From: Paraburkholderia bannensis
GTDB lineage: Bacteria; Pseudomonadota; Gammaproteobacteria; Burkholderiales; Burkholderiaceae
Reading direction: 5' to 3'
Length of the DNA: 64,000 nt
NCBI RefSeq assembly: GCF_014200455.1
Contig: NZ_JACHBW010000004.1
Coordinates: forward strand, 357,486-421,485
The notes beneath the pieces are model-generated. The model saw only the letters and a list, made by a program, of their open reading frames with translations, made no database searches and was not told where the DNA came from. Position numbers and translations under genes: made by a program. Shown in pieces: positions 10,333 to 19,800 of this stretch (positions within the stretch are counted from its first letter, which is position 1; each line of letters starts with the position of its first letter).

Positions 10333-11826
10333 TCAGGCTGCCGCTGCTTCCATCGCCACACGCTCGCATACCGAAACGGGATCGAGGAGCATCAGCGTGC
10401 CTTGCCCCGGCAATTCCACGGCTTCGCGCATGTCGCTGCGTACGTTGACGCCCGCGCCGCGTGTGAGCATGGTGGGCATCGTCAGTTGCGCGCCACCCTT
10501 GAGCGTGACGATGTCCTCGACCGAATCGACCAGCAGGCCGTACTTCTCGCCGTTGTGCTCGACAATCAGAATCTTTGCGCGCACGAGGTCTTCGTAAGGC
10601 GGCATCGCATACATGGCGCGCACATCGATCAACGTCACGATCTTGCCGCGCAGATTCAGCACGCCGCGCACGAATGGCGGCAATCCCGGCGTCCTGACGA
10701 TGTCGTCGCGATAATCGATCACCTCGCGCAACTCGGTAATGCGCACGCCCACCAACTGGCCGATACGGAACGTCACAATGGTCTGGCGCGTGCCGTTGCC
10801 GCGCTTTTGCGCAGCCGTGGCGGCCTCCGTGGCCTTGCGATAGAGGTCCCGATGGCCTGCCGCCACCGCCGCGATGCGCGAGTTCTCATAGAGCGCATCG
10901 GCGCTCACCAGCAGCACGCCCGCCACGCCGTCGCTAGCCAGATAACCGGCAAACAGCGAGCGGTGTTCGGCACCGTAGGACGGCATCGGCAGAATCTGGT
11001 CGTCGCGATAGGCGACGATGCTCGCCACCTCGTCCACCAGCAGTCCGAAGTAAAGCTCGTCGCGATGCAGGACGACAATGCGACGCTCATCGGCAAGGAC
11101 TTCGCAATCGGGCGCACGCGCAAAACCCAGAAAGCGCCCGAAGTCCAGCACCGGAACGGTCGCCCCGCGCAGATTGAGCATGCCGATGCAAACATCGTCG
11201 GCGAACGGCGAGTGCTGCAAAGCCGGCACGCGGATGATTTCCTGAATCGCGCCCATCGGCAATGCCAGCGCCGTGCCGCCCACCTTGAACGAGACGTTCT
11301 GGCGGCGCTGCCCCTGCTGGACACGTCGTTCGGTTGTGCGCGCAACCGGCTCGGCGAGATGCGGCACGTCACGCAGTTGCAGCAGCGCGGCGGCGGAAAG
11401 CACCTGCAAAATGCGCTCGCCGCCGTCGAGTTTCAGCACCGCGCCGATTGCCGAAGGCGCGCTGCCCTCCACCGTTTCGATGGAGATCACCTGATCCTTT
11501 GGCACCCGCAGGATTTCGCCGGTGGCGTCGAATTGCAGGCCCACGCGCGCATGCGCTGTTTCGACGATGGCGATCTTGCGCACGCCCGTCGCGACTTCAG
11601 CCGGCAGATTCAATAGCTGGCGCAGATCGACCACCGGAATGAGCGTGCCGCGCAGATTGAACAGGCCGAGCAGATACGGCGGCGCGAGCGGCACGGGCGT
11701 GAGCGTACCGGGATGATTGACCACTTCCTGAAGCGCGGTCACGGGCAGCGCGAGTTCCGTTCCCGCCAGATGAAACGACCCGTATAGCTCAAGCTGGCCG
11801 GCGCCGGCCAGCGAACGATGATTCAT
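10333..11826 (-). CDS. Protein with three tandem CheW domains
   Basis: A 497-residue protein made of three CheW-like units (about residues 10-150, 175-330 and 345-490). Each has the CheW core: GLFNLRGTLIPVVDLRQLL, GMLNLRGATVPVLDFGRFL, and GVLNLRGKIVTLIDVRAMY. CheW domains couple receptors to the CheA kinase, and triple-CheW proteins could bridge or cap receptor arrays. The start at 11826 (MNHRSLAGAG) is chosen because the domain begins there; the frame upstream runs into the region before cheD's stop. It is the last gene of the set receptor-cheR-cheD-this gene. No CheA P1, P2, HATPase or receiver domain is attached. Confidence 0.88.
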   Translation of the reverse strand: MNHRSLAGAGQLELYGSFHLAGTELALPVTALQEVVNHPGTLTPVPLAPPYLLGLFNLRGTLIPVVDLRQLLNLPAEVATGVRKIAIVETAHARVGLQFDATGEILRVPKDQVISIETVEGSAPSAIGAVLKLDGGERILQVLSAAALLQLRDVPHLAEPVARTTERRVQQGQRRQNVSFKVGGTALALPMGAIQEIIRVPALQHSPFADDVCIGMLNLRGATVPVLDFGRFLGFARAPDCEVLADERRIVVLHRDELYFGLLVDEVASIVAYRDDQILPMPSYGAEHRSLFAGYLASDGVAGVLLVSADALYENSRIAAVAAGHRDLYRKATEAATAAQKRGNGTRQTIVTFRIGQLVGVRITELREVIDYRDDIVRTPGLPPFVRGVLNLRGKIVTLIDVRAMYAMPPYEDLVRAKILIVEHNGEKYGLLVDSVEDIVTLKGGAQLTMPTMLTRGAGVNVRSDMREAVELPGQGTLMLLDPVSVCERVAMEAAAA

Positions 11827-11906
11827 CGTCAAGCTCCGTTTGAGTTGCGCGTTGTGATGCCGAGATAGTGCGCGTATGCGTGCAAATTGCGTACACTGAG
11901 CGCCGG

Positions 11907-12407
11907 TCAAGTCGGGCGCGAAAAACGGCGCACCGCGTAATGCGGCTGTTCGCTGTCGATGGTGAGTTGCCGCCCGCACTCGCCGCCCACGTCCATATGC
12001 ACGACGCGCACGCCTGCCCCCGCCAGCACCTGCTGGGCCATACGCACGTTGAGGTCGCCGATCGGCTCGTGCAGCGTGGTGCGGTGCTGCATCATATTGG
12101 CCCCGCCCGCGAGCACGGCTTCGATTTCACCGTCGGGCGCGCTTTGCGCGCCCATCATCGAAATCAGCGCGGGCAACGCATCGATCACGTACTTGGCGCC
12201 GTTGCCGAGTTGCGCACCGGGCACCGCGTAGCGCGAGTGTCCGACCGGCTGCGGCAAGAGGCAATGCGCGAGACCATACGTGCCGCGCGCACGCCACAAC
12301 AGCCCGATGCCCACGCACGACCCCAAGGTCGCGCGCAGCACGCGCGCATCGCCGCCGCTGCTCACCGCGAGCTCGCACATCCTCACCTGCAGGTCACGCG
12401 TGCTCAT
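11907..12407 (-). CDS. cheD: Chemoreceptor glutamine deamidase CheD
   Basis: A 166-residue CheD. The catalytic cysteine is in ATLGSCVGIGL near the N-terminus and the catalytic histidine in YGLAHCLLPQ, with the family segment HEPIGDLNVRMAQQVLAGAGVRV following. CheD deamidates glutamines in the methylation helices of chemoreceptors. The ATG at 12407 overlaps the last codons of cheR (ends 12394), so the two are translationally coupled. The receptor two genes upstream is its likely target. Confidence 0.92.
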   Translation of the reverse strand: MSTRDLQVRMCELAVSSGGDARVLRATLGSCVGIGLLWRARGTYGLAHCLLPQPVGHSRYAVPGAQLGNGAKYVIDALPALISMMGAQSAPDGEIEAVLAGGANMMQHRTTLHEPIGDLNVRMAQQVLAGAGVRVVHMDVGGECGRQLTIDSEQPHYAVRRFSRPT

Positions 12408-13245
12408 GGTCGCGCTCCTCACGGTGATCGCCGATGCGATAAATCAGCGGTTGCTCGAACGTAAAACCCGTAGAGACGCGGCTGAGCGACTCCGACTCGC
12501 CGACGATCAGAATCGCATCCGGCTTCATCGCGCGGCGCACATTGGCAAGCACTGCCTGTTGCCCGTCGAGATCGAAATAGATCAGCACATTGCGCAGCAG
12601 AACCAGATCGAACTGGCCCAGTTCGCGCGGCACGCTATAGAGGTTGTGCTGCCGAAACGAGACGTGCGTGCGCAGCGCATCGTTGACCGTCGCCCGCGCG
12701 CCTTCGCTGCGGAACCACTTTTGCAGCAGCGCGGGATGGTTGGCGCGCAGGCCCTCGATGCTGCGGCCCTGGTAGCTGCCGGCCCGCGCACTGGCTAAAA
12801 TGCCGTCCGAAATATCCGTGCCGACGATGGCGTAACGAAACGCCGCCTCGCGCGCACGAAACTCTTCGCACAGCATGGCCGTGGTCCAGGCTTCCTCGCC
12901 GCTCGACGCCGCGGCCGACCACACGCGCAACGGCGTGCCCGCATGCGCCGCGTACCACTGCGGCAGAAACGACTGCGCAAGGTATTCCCAGATGCGCGGC
13001 GTGCGAAAGAACGAGGTCTCGTTCGTCGTCACGAGGTCGATGAAATCGCGCACTTCCTCGCTGCTCGTATCGAGCACCTGAAGATAGTCGCGATAGTCCG
13101 GCAGGCCGAGCGCCATCACGCGGCGGCGCAAGCGGCCCTTGAGCATGGTCCACTTGCGCTCGTTCATGGCGATGCCGGTATGACGGCGCACCTGTTCGAT
13201 CAGCGCACGCTGCACCGATGCCTCGACATCCTTATCGATATCCAT
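12394..13245 (-). CDS. cheR: Chemotaxis methyltransferase CheR
   Basis: A 283-residue S-adenosylmethionine-dependent methyltransferase. It has the N-terminal helical CheR domain (RRHTGIAMNERKWTMLKGRL), LVTTNETSFFRTP, the SAM-binding VWSAAASSGEEAWTTAM block, and VLLRNVLIYFD. CheR methylates glutamates of chemoreceptors for adaptation. It lies 18 bases after the receptor gene and overlaps cheD. No CheB demethylase is present in this cluster, so demethylation must be supplied from elsewhere. Confidence 0.94.
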   Translation of the reverse strand: MDIDKDVEASVQRALIEQVRRHTGIAMNERKWTMLKGRLRRRVMALGLPDYRDYLQVLDTSSEEVRDFIDLVTTNETSFFRTPRIWEYLAQSFLPQWYAAHAGTPLRVWSAAASSGEEAWTTAMLCEEFRAREAAFRYAIVGTDISDGILASARAGSYQGRSIEGLRANHPALLQKWFRSEGARATVNDALRTHVSFRQHNLYSVPRELGQFDLVLLRNVLIYFDLDGQQAVLANVRRAMKPDAILIVGESESLSRVSTGFTFEQPLIYRIGDHREERDHEHA

Positions 13246-13263
13246 TGCCGTGCTCCCCGGGCG

Positions 13264-14961
13264 TCAGACAACGAAGCGCGCCACCGTCTTGTCGAGGCCT
13301 TCGGCGCCGCCCTTGAGGGTGGCCGCCGCACGGGCAATGGTGTCGCAAGCGCCGGCCGACTTCTCGGTCTCCTCGGCGACCTGCTGGATCGCCGCGGCCA
13401 CTTCGCGCGCAGCGATCAATTGCTCGTCCGCGCCGCAGGAAATTTCGGAGATCGCCTGGGTGGTGCGGCTCACGCCGCTCAGGATGCGCTCGAACGCTTC
13501 GCCAGCCTGTTTCGATATTTCGCTGCCTTGCGCCACGCGCTTGACCGACTCGTTGATGAGCTTGGAGATTTCCTTGGTTGCCTGCGAGGAGCGCTCCGCG
13601 AGCTTGCGCACTTCGTCGGCGACCACCGAGAAGCCCAGGCCGTGCTCGCCCGCGCGCGCGGCTTCGATTGCCGCGTTGAAAGCAAGCAGATTGGTCTGGC
13701 TGGCGATCTCGCCAATAACCTTGATGATTTCGCCGATATCTTCCGACGAGCGGTTGATCAGCTCCATCGCTTCGATCGAGCGCGTAACGGCCTTCGAGCC
13801 GCGCTCCGCTTCCTGCTGCGTGTCCTTGGCGAGCTGGTCGGCGCCGCGCGAGTTATCGGCGATCGAATTGATCGAGGCGGTCAGTTCTTCGATCGAGGCG
13901 TTCATTTCCTCGACGGTCGCACCCAGTAGCTGTGCGCCGCCCGCGACGGTATCCGCGCGCGCCGCGATGTCCTGCGATGAATCCTTGAACGTGCCCGCCG
14001 ACTCCACCACCTTGCCGATCACGCCCGCGAGGTCGCTCATCATGCTCTTGATCCCGGCAGCGAGCTGGTCGATCGGCTCATCGCCCTGCACCTCCACTTC
14101 GCCGGACAGGTCCCCTGCCGCTGCTTTGCGCACGGTTTCGAGCAGCTTTTCGACCTTGCGCTGATCGTCTTCGGCGCGGCGCTTGACGCTCTCTTCCAGT
14201 TCGACCTGCGCGGTCACGTCGTTGGCGAACTTCACGACCTTGTAGAGACGGCCGTTCATGTCGAAGATCGGGTTGTAGGTCGCCTGGATCCACACCACGC
14301 GGCCGCCCTTGCCGATGCGCTTGTAGCGGCCCATATCGTATTCGCCGCGATTGAGCTTGGCCCAGAACTCGCGGTATTCGGGCGCGGCCACATAGGTTTC
14401 TTCGCAGAACATGCGGTGATGCTTGCCCTGGATTTCATCGAGACGATAGCCAAGGGTGTCGAGAAAATTCTGGTTCGCCTGCAGCACGATGCCGCTCGTA
14501 TCGAATTCGATCACGGCCTGGGCCTTGTCGATCGCGCGCAAACGTCCGGCGGATTCGGCGTGCTCCTGCTTGGCCTGGGTGATGTCGGTGGCGAACTTGA
14601 TGATTTTGTAAGCGCGGCCTTCCTTGTCCAGCACCGGGTTATACGAGGCGTTGATCCAGATCTCGCGGCCGTCGCGCGCCACGCGCCGGTATTCGCCACG
14701 GTCGAATTCGCCGCGACCAAGACGTTCCCAGAACTGGCGATATGTCTCGCTGCAGGCATATTCAGGATCACAGAACATCCGGTGGTGCTTGCCGCGCACT
14801 TCTTCCAGCGTGTAGCCGAGCGTCTTCAGAAAATTATCGTTGGCGTGCAGGATGATGCCCTGCAGATCGAATTCGATCACTGCCTGCACCCGGTTCAATG
14901 CGGCACTTACCGCGCTCAGCTCGACCAGTTCGAGCTCACGGTCCGGCGTCGAATGTTCCAT
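13264..14961 (-). CDS. Soluble PAS-PAS methyl-accepting chemotaxis protein
   Basis: A 565-residue chemoreceptor without any transmembrane segment, so it should be cytoplasmic. Two PAS domains in tandem (about residues 15-130 and 137-252) are close copies of each other: both contain QAVIEFD, then FLx[14 protein letters not shown](Q/E)FW and a YNP turn, followed by the PAC-like [11 protein letters not shown] or [16 protein letters not shown]-like linker and the signalling domain follow, with the hairpin [24 protein letters not shown]. This resembles Aer-type or flavin/heme PAS receptors that sense redox or oxygen. There is no C-terminal NWETF pentapeptide; it ends ARFVV. It is the first gene of the leftward chemosensory set. 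Confidence 0.9.
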   Translation of the reverse strand: MEHSTPDRELELVELSAVSAALNRVQAVIEFDLQGIILHANDNFLKTLGYTLEEVRGKHHRMFCDPEYACSETYRQFWERLGRGEFDRGEYRRVARDGREIWINASYNPVLDKEGRAYKIIKFATDITQAKQEHAESAGRLRAIDKAQAVIEFDTSGIVLQANQNFLDTLGYRLDEIQGKHHRMFCEETYVAAPEYREFWAKLNRGEYDMGRYKRIGKGGRVVWIQATYNPIFDMNGRLYKVVKFANDVTAQVELEESVKRRAEDDQRKVEKLLETVRKAAAGDLSGEVEVQGDEPIDQLAAGIKSMMSDLAGVIGKVVESAGTFKDSSQDIAARADTVAGGAQLLGATVEEMNASIEELTASINSIADNSRGADQLAKDTQQEAERGSKAVTRSIEAMELINRSSEDIGEIIKVIGEIASQTNLLAFNAAIEAARAGEHGLGFSVVADEVRKLAERSSQATKEISKLINESVKRVAQGSEISKQAGEAFERILSGVSRTTQAISEISCGADEQLIAAREVAAAIQQVAEETEKSAGACDTIARAAATLKGGAEGLDKTVARFVV

Positions 14962-15514
14962 TGTTTTCCCTCGTAGTTTTGTGGTTCGCGAGACGTCGCT
15001 ATTCGGGCGATATCACGCGTAAGGCCTGCAAGCCATTGCTTTCATTGCAGGCGCTCTCTCAGTGCATTTTGTAATGTATTTAATACCGTTCGGTCTCGCC
15101 GAATCGTTTTAAGACATGGAATCCATCGCCAATAAACCGGCTTTCCCTACCAACGCTATAACGGCCCGGTCAGTATAGGGCTTGACCAGGGGTTTTCTCT
15201 AAGGCAAACGTTCTCGCGCCCGTATTTTCGCGCCTCGACGTGGAGCGATTTTTATTCGATTTCAATAATTTCCAGGAAAATGGCATACGGTGAAAATATA
15301 GGGTCAAAAATTCGCTCGCGCCGCAATGCTTTGTATGTCGGCGCTGCAATTCGCAGGCTGTAGTTTCAATAAAGGCCATCGTCGACTAGTGACAAATTCA
15401 CTATCCGGAACATAAAGCACGGAATACGACTGTTCGGGCTGACCGAACGCGAATATGCAAATCGCAAACCGTGGAGGCGCGTTGCCGTTACGCTGCATCG
15501 CGAGGGACATCACC
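14962..15514. other. Long intergenic stretch upstream of the chemoreceptor
   Basis: About 550 bases, richer in A and T than the flanks, that hold the promoter of the leftward receptor gene. Several short frames exist on both strands (for example leftward 15304-15522) but none has domain signals or a convincing ribosome-binding site. I see no RNA gene. I could not identify a clean sigma-28 type promoter. Confidence 0.4.
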
Positions 15515-15724
15515 ATGTCCAATTATTACAAGACACTGCCGCGCGAATTCGGTCCTTTTCGAGCAGGCGGAAGCACGATACCGATGGATCGCGCCACGAA
15601 GCCGCAGCTTGCGCGCCGTTCGCCACGCCGCGCCGCGCCGCCATGCCCTGGTTCTCTTGCCGCTGTAACAACTCGAAAAAACAGCGCAACTCCCGTAATT
15701 GCCTTGCGGTCTACGATGGCTTAG
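15515..15724 (+). CDS. Possible small basic protein, unknown
   Basis: A 69-codon frame starting MSNYYKTLPREFGPF with GAGGGA ten bases before the ATG. The middle is rich in Arg and Pro and there is no membrane segment or known domain. It ends 82 bases before the exported protein gene at 15807. The good start site and a composition break favour translation; the arginine-rich part looks like out-of-frame GC-rich sequence. It is a weak call. Confidence 0.3.
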   Translation: MSNYYKTLPREFGPFRAGGSTIPMDRATKPQLARRSPRRAAPPCPGSLAAVTTRKNSATPVIALRSTMA

Positions 15725-15806
15725 CGTTGGAAGATGCAAGGGCGCGACCGTGCGGGACTCCGTCCGCCAGCCCGATTGCCCGAACCCATCCGTTCTGGAG
15801 AACGTT

Positions 15807-16226
15807 GTGAGAAGGTCGAAATTGATACTTGGGGCTGCCGCGCTTGCTGCCATCGCCTGTGCGAGTGGCGCGGCGCAGGCGGCGCGCGTCGGCGTCTTCA
15901 TTGGCGGCGGTGTGCCTTATTACTACCCGGTTGCACCCGTGCCGTACTACTGGGGACCGCCGCCGCCCGTGATCGTCGCGCCGCCGCCCGAAGCGCCGGA
16001 CTACGTCGAGCAAGGACAGCCGCAAACATCCGCAGGTAATTATCAAGGCAATTATCAAGGCAACTACCAGGGTAGTGGCCAGCCAGGGCCGGCCGATTCG
16101 CCCAGCGCCAGCGAAAACAGTGACACCTGGTACTACTGCGATGCGTCCAAAACCTATTACCCGTACGTGAAGCAGTGCTCGTCGGGCTGGCGCTCGGTGC
16201 CGGCCCAACCTGCGCCGTCGAACTGA
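15807..16226 (+). CDS. Exported Tyr/Pro-rich protein with NYQG repeats
   Basis: A 139-residue protein with a cleavable signal peptide (MRRSKLILGAAALAA then a cut near AAQA-AR). The mature part begins with a VGVFIGGGVPYYYP segment rich in Tyr and Pro, has three NYQG repeats (about residues 78-89), and ends in a Cys-pair module WYYCDASKTYYPYVKQCSSGW that is common at the C-terminus of small periplasmic or surface proteins of Burkholderia relatives. The start is a GTG at 15807 because GGAG lies seven bases upstream and the signal peptide begins exactly there. The next gene starts 20 bases after its stop, so the two are probably co-transcribed. Its function is not known. Confidence 0.75.
   Translation: MRRSKLILGAAALAAIACASGAAQAARVGVFIGGGVPYYYPVAPVPYYWGPPPPVIVAPPPEAPDYVEQGQPQTSAGNYQGNYQGNYQGSGQPGPADSPSASENSDTWYYCDASKTYYPYVKQCSSGWRSVPAQPAPSN
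16038..16073 (+). repeat. 12-bp tandem repeat, three copies, coding NYQG
   Basis: Two identical copies of AATTATCAAGGC (16038-16049 and 16050-16061) are followed by a diverged third copy AACTACCAGGGT (16062-16073). The unit is a whole number of codons and encodes Asn-Tyr-Gln-Gly inside the exported protein at 15807. Copy-number change would alter length without a frameshift. Confidence 0.9.
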
Positions 16227-16246
16227 TTGACGAGATTGAACCGCAC

Positions 16247-16774
16247 ATGAAACCGACTTATTTCGCACTGCTCGCCGCGGCTGGCCTCGTGAGCGCGTGC
16301 GCCGTGGTGCCGACGGGACCGAGCGTGATGGCGCTGCCTGGCACCGGCAAGAGCTTCGACCAGTTCCGCAACGACGACTACAACTGCCGCCAGTTTGCCT
16401 TCCAGCAAACCGGCGGCGTGTCCACCAACCAGGCGGCCACCAACTCGGCAGTGGGCAGCGCCGTGGTGGGGACCGCGCTTGGCGCAGCCGCTGGCGCTGC
16501 GTTCGGCGGCGGCCAGGGCGCGGCCATCGGCGCGGGTGCGGGTCTGCTCGCCGGCAGCGCCGTGGGCATGGGTAACGCGCAGGGTTCGGCGTGGGATGTG
16601 CAGCGCCGTTACGACTACGCCTACCTCCAGTGCATGTATGCGAACGGCAACCGCATTCCGGTCGCGGGCCGCATGCAGACGCAGCAGCCGTATCAGACTT
16701 ATCAGCCCCAGCAGCGTTATCTGCCGCCTCCGCCGCCGGGATCGGCGCCCCCGCCGCCTGCAGGCGCGTACTAA
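16247..16774 (+). CDS. Glycine-zipper lipoprotein
   Basis: A 175-residue lipoprotein. The signal peptide ends in a lipobox (GLVSAC, Cys about residue 18). The middle (about residues 65-105) is a glycine-zipper helix pair, AVGSAVVGTALGAAAGAA then GAAIGAGAGLLAGSAVG, the pattern of YMGG-type outer-membrane proteins. The tail is Gln/Tyr/Pro-rich. Such proteins insert in or reinforce the outer membrane; a specific role is not known. It follows the exported protein at 15807 closely and is ended by a strong terminator at 16779. Confidence 0.8.
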   Translation: MKPTYFALLAAAGLVSACAVVPTGPSVMALPGTGKSFDQFRNDDYNCRQFAFQQTGGVSTNQAATNSAVGSAVVGTALGAAAGAAFGGGQGAAIGAGAGLLAGSAVGMGNAQGSAWDVQRRYDYAYLQCMYANGNRIPVAGRMQTQQPYQTYQPQQRYLPPPPPGSAPPPPAGAY

Positions 16775-16778
16775 TGAG

Positions 16779-16813
16779 AAAGGCCTGAAACGCCGTAAGA
16801 CGTTCAGGCCTTT
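16779..16813. terminator. Rho-independent terminator, usable in both directions
   Basis: AAAGGCCTGAA (16779-16789) pairs perfectly with TTCAGGCCTTT (16803-16813), with a 13-base loop. It lies between the rightward lipoprotein gene and the leftward penicillin-binding protein gene and has A and T runs on both sides, so it can serve both. Confidence 0.88.
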
Positions 16814-16846
16814 GTCTTTGCGGCATCGCCTCCGCTTAAGCAGGCA

Positions 16847-19800
16847 TCAATTTCCTGCCCATACCTTCGTCGATGATTCGGCATCCGAATAGAATCCGGG
16901 CATCGTGCTGCTCCAGCCGGGATTCGAGGCACGTGTGAGCTGCGTCCAGCTAACCTGCTGCGTCGCCCCTGTATCGGTGTCGATCAATGTCACTTGCGGC
17001 GGCTGGGTCGCGCTCTTGAGCTTGCCGTCCTTCGGTGCGCTCTTGTCTTCCAGCAGTGGTTGCAGCACTGGCGCCAGCGACTTCAGCAATTGCACGGAAA
17101 GCGCGCTGGTAAAGGTGTAGCGCGCCGCATACGGCTCATGCACCCACGCCGTCAGCGTGCCGTAGAAGCGGTCGCCGATCACGAAGACGAAGGTCGCGCT
17201 GCGATTCACCTTGCGCGATTCGATAAGGCGCGCACCCGGCGCATAGACGTTGAAGCGCTGGTCGCCCGTCCCCGTCTTGCCGTAGACCGGCAGCATCTTG
17301 CCGTCTGGCATCGGCATGCCGTCGGCGAGACGTTTGGCCGTGCCGCCCTCCACCACCGAGCTCAACAGCTCGCGCGTCACCTTGGCGATCTGCGGCGAGA
17401 TCAACGGCTGCGGCGGCGTGGACGCATGCACGAAGCGCGTTTCATACGGCGTGCCGCGCGCGAAATCGAGCGATTCGAAGCTATGCGTCGGCAGCTTTTC
17501 GCCATCGCTCGATACGAGGCCGATCAGATAGGCAAGCGCCGCTGGACGATCGCCCGATGCGCCAATCGCCGCGCCATACGAGGGCGTAATGCTGTCGAAC
17601 GGATAGCCCAGCGCACGCCACGACTTGCCGATCGCATCATAGGCCTGCAACTCGATCATGCGGCGAATACGGCGGTCCTGCGTCGCGTGATAGCGCGTCT
17701 TGAACAGCCACTTGTACGTATAGAGACGCACGTCGCGGCTTTGCTGTTGAATCTGCGCGAGCGTTGCATCCGGATGCGCGCGCTGATAGTTGAGCAGCCA
17801 CAGTTCGAGCGGATGGATGCCCGCGATATAGCCGCGATCGTTGAGGTTGAATTTGTCGATCGCGTACTTGTCGTAATACTTCGCGAGATCTTCGTCGTCC
17901 AGCCACTGGAACTTCGTGTTCTTGAGCTGCGCGCGCATCTGCGCATTGAACCAGTCCTGCTTGCCGTCCGGGTTCACGCTGCGCAGCACGGTGGCGATGC
18001 GCGCCGGGCCTTTACGGGTGTGTTGCAGCAGCAGCGCCAGCGCGTCGTCATGGCTCTTGCCCTGATAGCGCATATAGAAGCGCTTCATATAGACCTGGCT
18101 TTCGCCATCGACGAATTGCGTGAGGTAGCGGTTGCGCGCCACCGGATCGTCGAGCCACGCCGAAGGCGGCCCGGAAGTCTGAATCATTTCGTAGTGCACG
18201 ATATCGCGCATCAGGCGCACGAACACCAGATTCACCGAATGCTGGAAGGCCCGCTGCACCGTGAGAATCTGCGCGTTGTCGCTCGATTCGAAATTGTTGA
18301 AGCTCTGCGCGCCGCCGCCTGTATAGAAGGTCTCGCCGGGATTGGCCGAATACTTGCGCTGCACGGCCTCTTCAAGCATCGCATCGATCGAACGGTCCTG
18401 CGTCTTCGACAGATAGTCGATCGCCCAGCGCGTGAGCGCATCGCTCGGGTCGACCTGCGGCAGCATTGCGCGCAGCGTCTTCGCATCTTCGTTGGCGTAT
18501 TTGTCGTGCAACGCGGTGACGATCTGTAGATACGTGATGATCGTGCGCAGCTTGGCCGTCGACCCCAGATTCAGACGCGCGCCCGAATTGATGTCGAAGG
18601 GCTGGTTGACGCTGTCGGTCTGCACGCGCACGAGGTTTTCGCCGTTGGCGCGCTCGAACAGCGTGAAGCTGTAGGCGATCTTGGAGGGATCGTCGGACGG
18701 GCGCAGCATCTCGAAACCCACGAGGCCCGCTTCGCGCGCGCCGTCCCTGGTCGCGGCATCGGCGAGACGGTCGCTCACGGCCTGCTGCACGGCGTCGTCG
18801 AGCGTGGCCGTGGCCGTCAGGTCCAGGCGGTCGAGGTCGTAGAGCGTCTTCAGACCCAGCGCCTGCATCAACTGCGTACGCAACGTCAGCACCGCCTTGC
18901 GATCCACATAGGATGCGGCAGGGCGCGGCGCGGGCTTCGAGCGATCGAGCGTGAGCTGGGTGGCCAGCGCGGCGTCGCGCAGTTCGGGCGAAATCACATG
19001 GCCGCTGCCGAGCAGACGCAGATAACTATCGGTGAGCCTGGCGAGCGCGTCGTTGTTCTTCTGCAGGAAATACGAGGGCGCGCGCTGCGCGATCAGCAGC
19101 GAAAGCACCTGGCGGAACGCGAGCGCCTGTTCGTCGAGCGTCGCGCTCGACACCGGTTCGCGCAGGATACGGTTCACGTCGCGAAAATCGCGCCCATACC
19201 AGGCCGCGAGACCATCGCCTAACCCACTCACCTCGCCGATGCCAGCCTTCGCCGAGAGCGGTACTGAATTCAGGTAGTGGACCAAAATCTGCTGGCGCGC
19301 GGGCATCGTCTGCGGGCCATCGAGATAGGCGCGCACGGAGGCGGATGCAATCTGTCGCAGTTTCTCGGGCGGCGTGGCGGTGCGTCCGCCCGCCGAGTGG
19401 CGGAACTTCTCGATCTGCGTCGCGAGCGTGCTGCCGCCCGGCGTCTGCTGATGGCGATCGACGATGCGCAGGCCCTGATCGACCAGCGCGCGGCTAAAAC
19501 GCCCCCAGTCGATGGCGGGATTGCGATTCGGCTGGTCCGCCGCCAGCAGATATTTATCTTCGATGAAGAGCAGCGAATCGCGCACGAGCGGCGGCACGGC
19601 GTCGAAGCTCTCATAGGCGCGCTGCGGATAGCGCGTGTGAAACAGCGTGCCGCCATTGGCGTCGCGCAGCACGATGCCGGCCTGATCCTTTTCCTCGAAG
19701 GGCAGGAAAAGGCCGTCCTGGGCGAGCTGGATCATCCGTTCTGAATCACGCGCCTGCGCCGCGATGGTGAAACCGCGCTGCGTGAGCCGCTCGGTGAACG

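Noticed and set aside
14962..15514. Sigma-28 promoter for the chemoreceptor gene
   Set aside because: I looked for a TAAA and GCCGATAA pair on the leftward strand but found no clean match.
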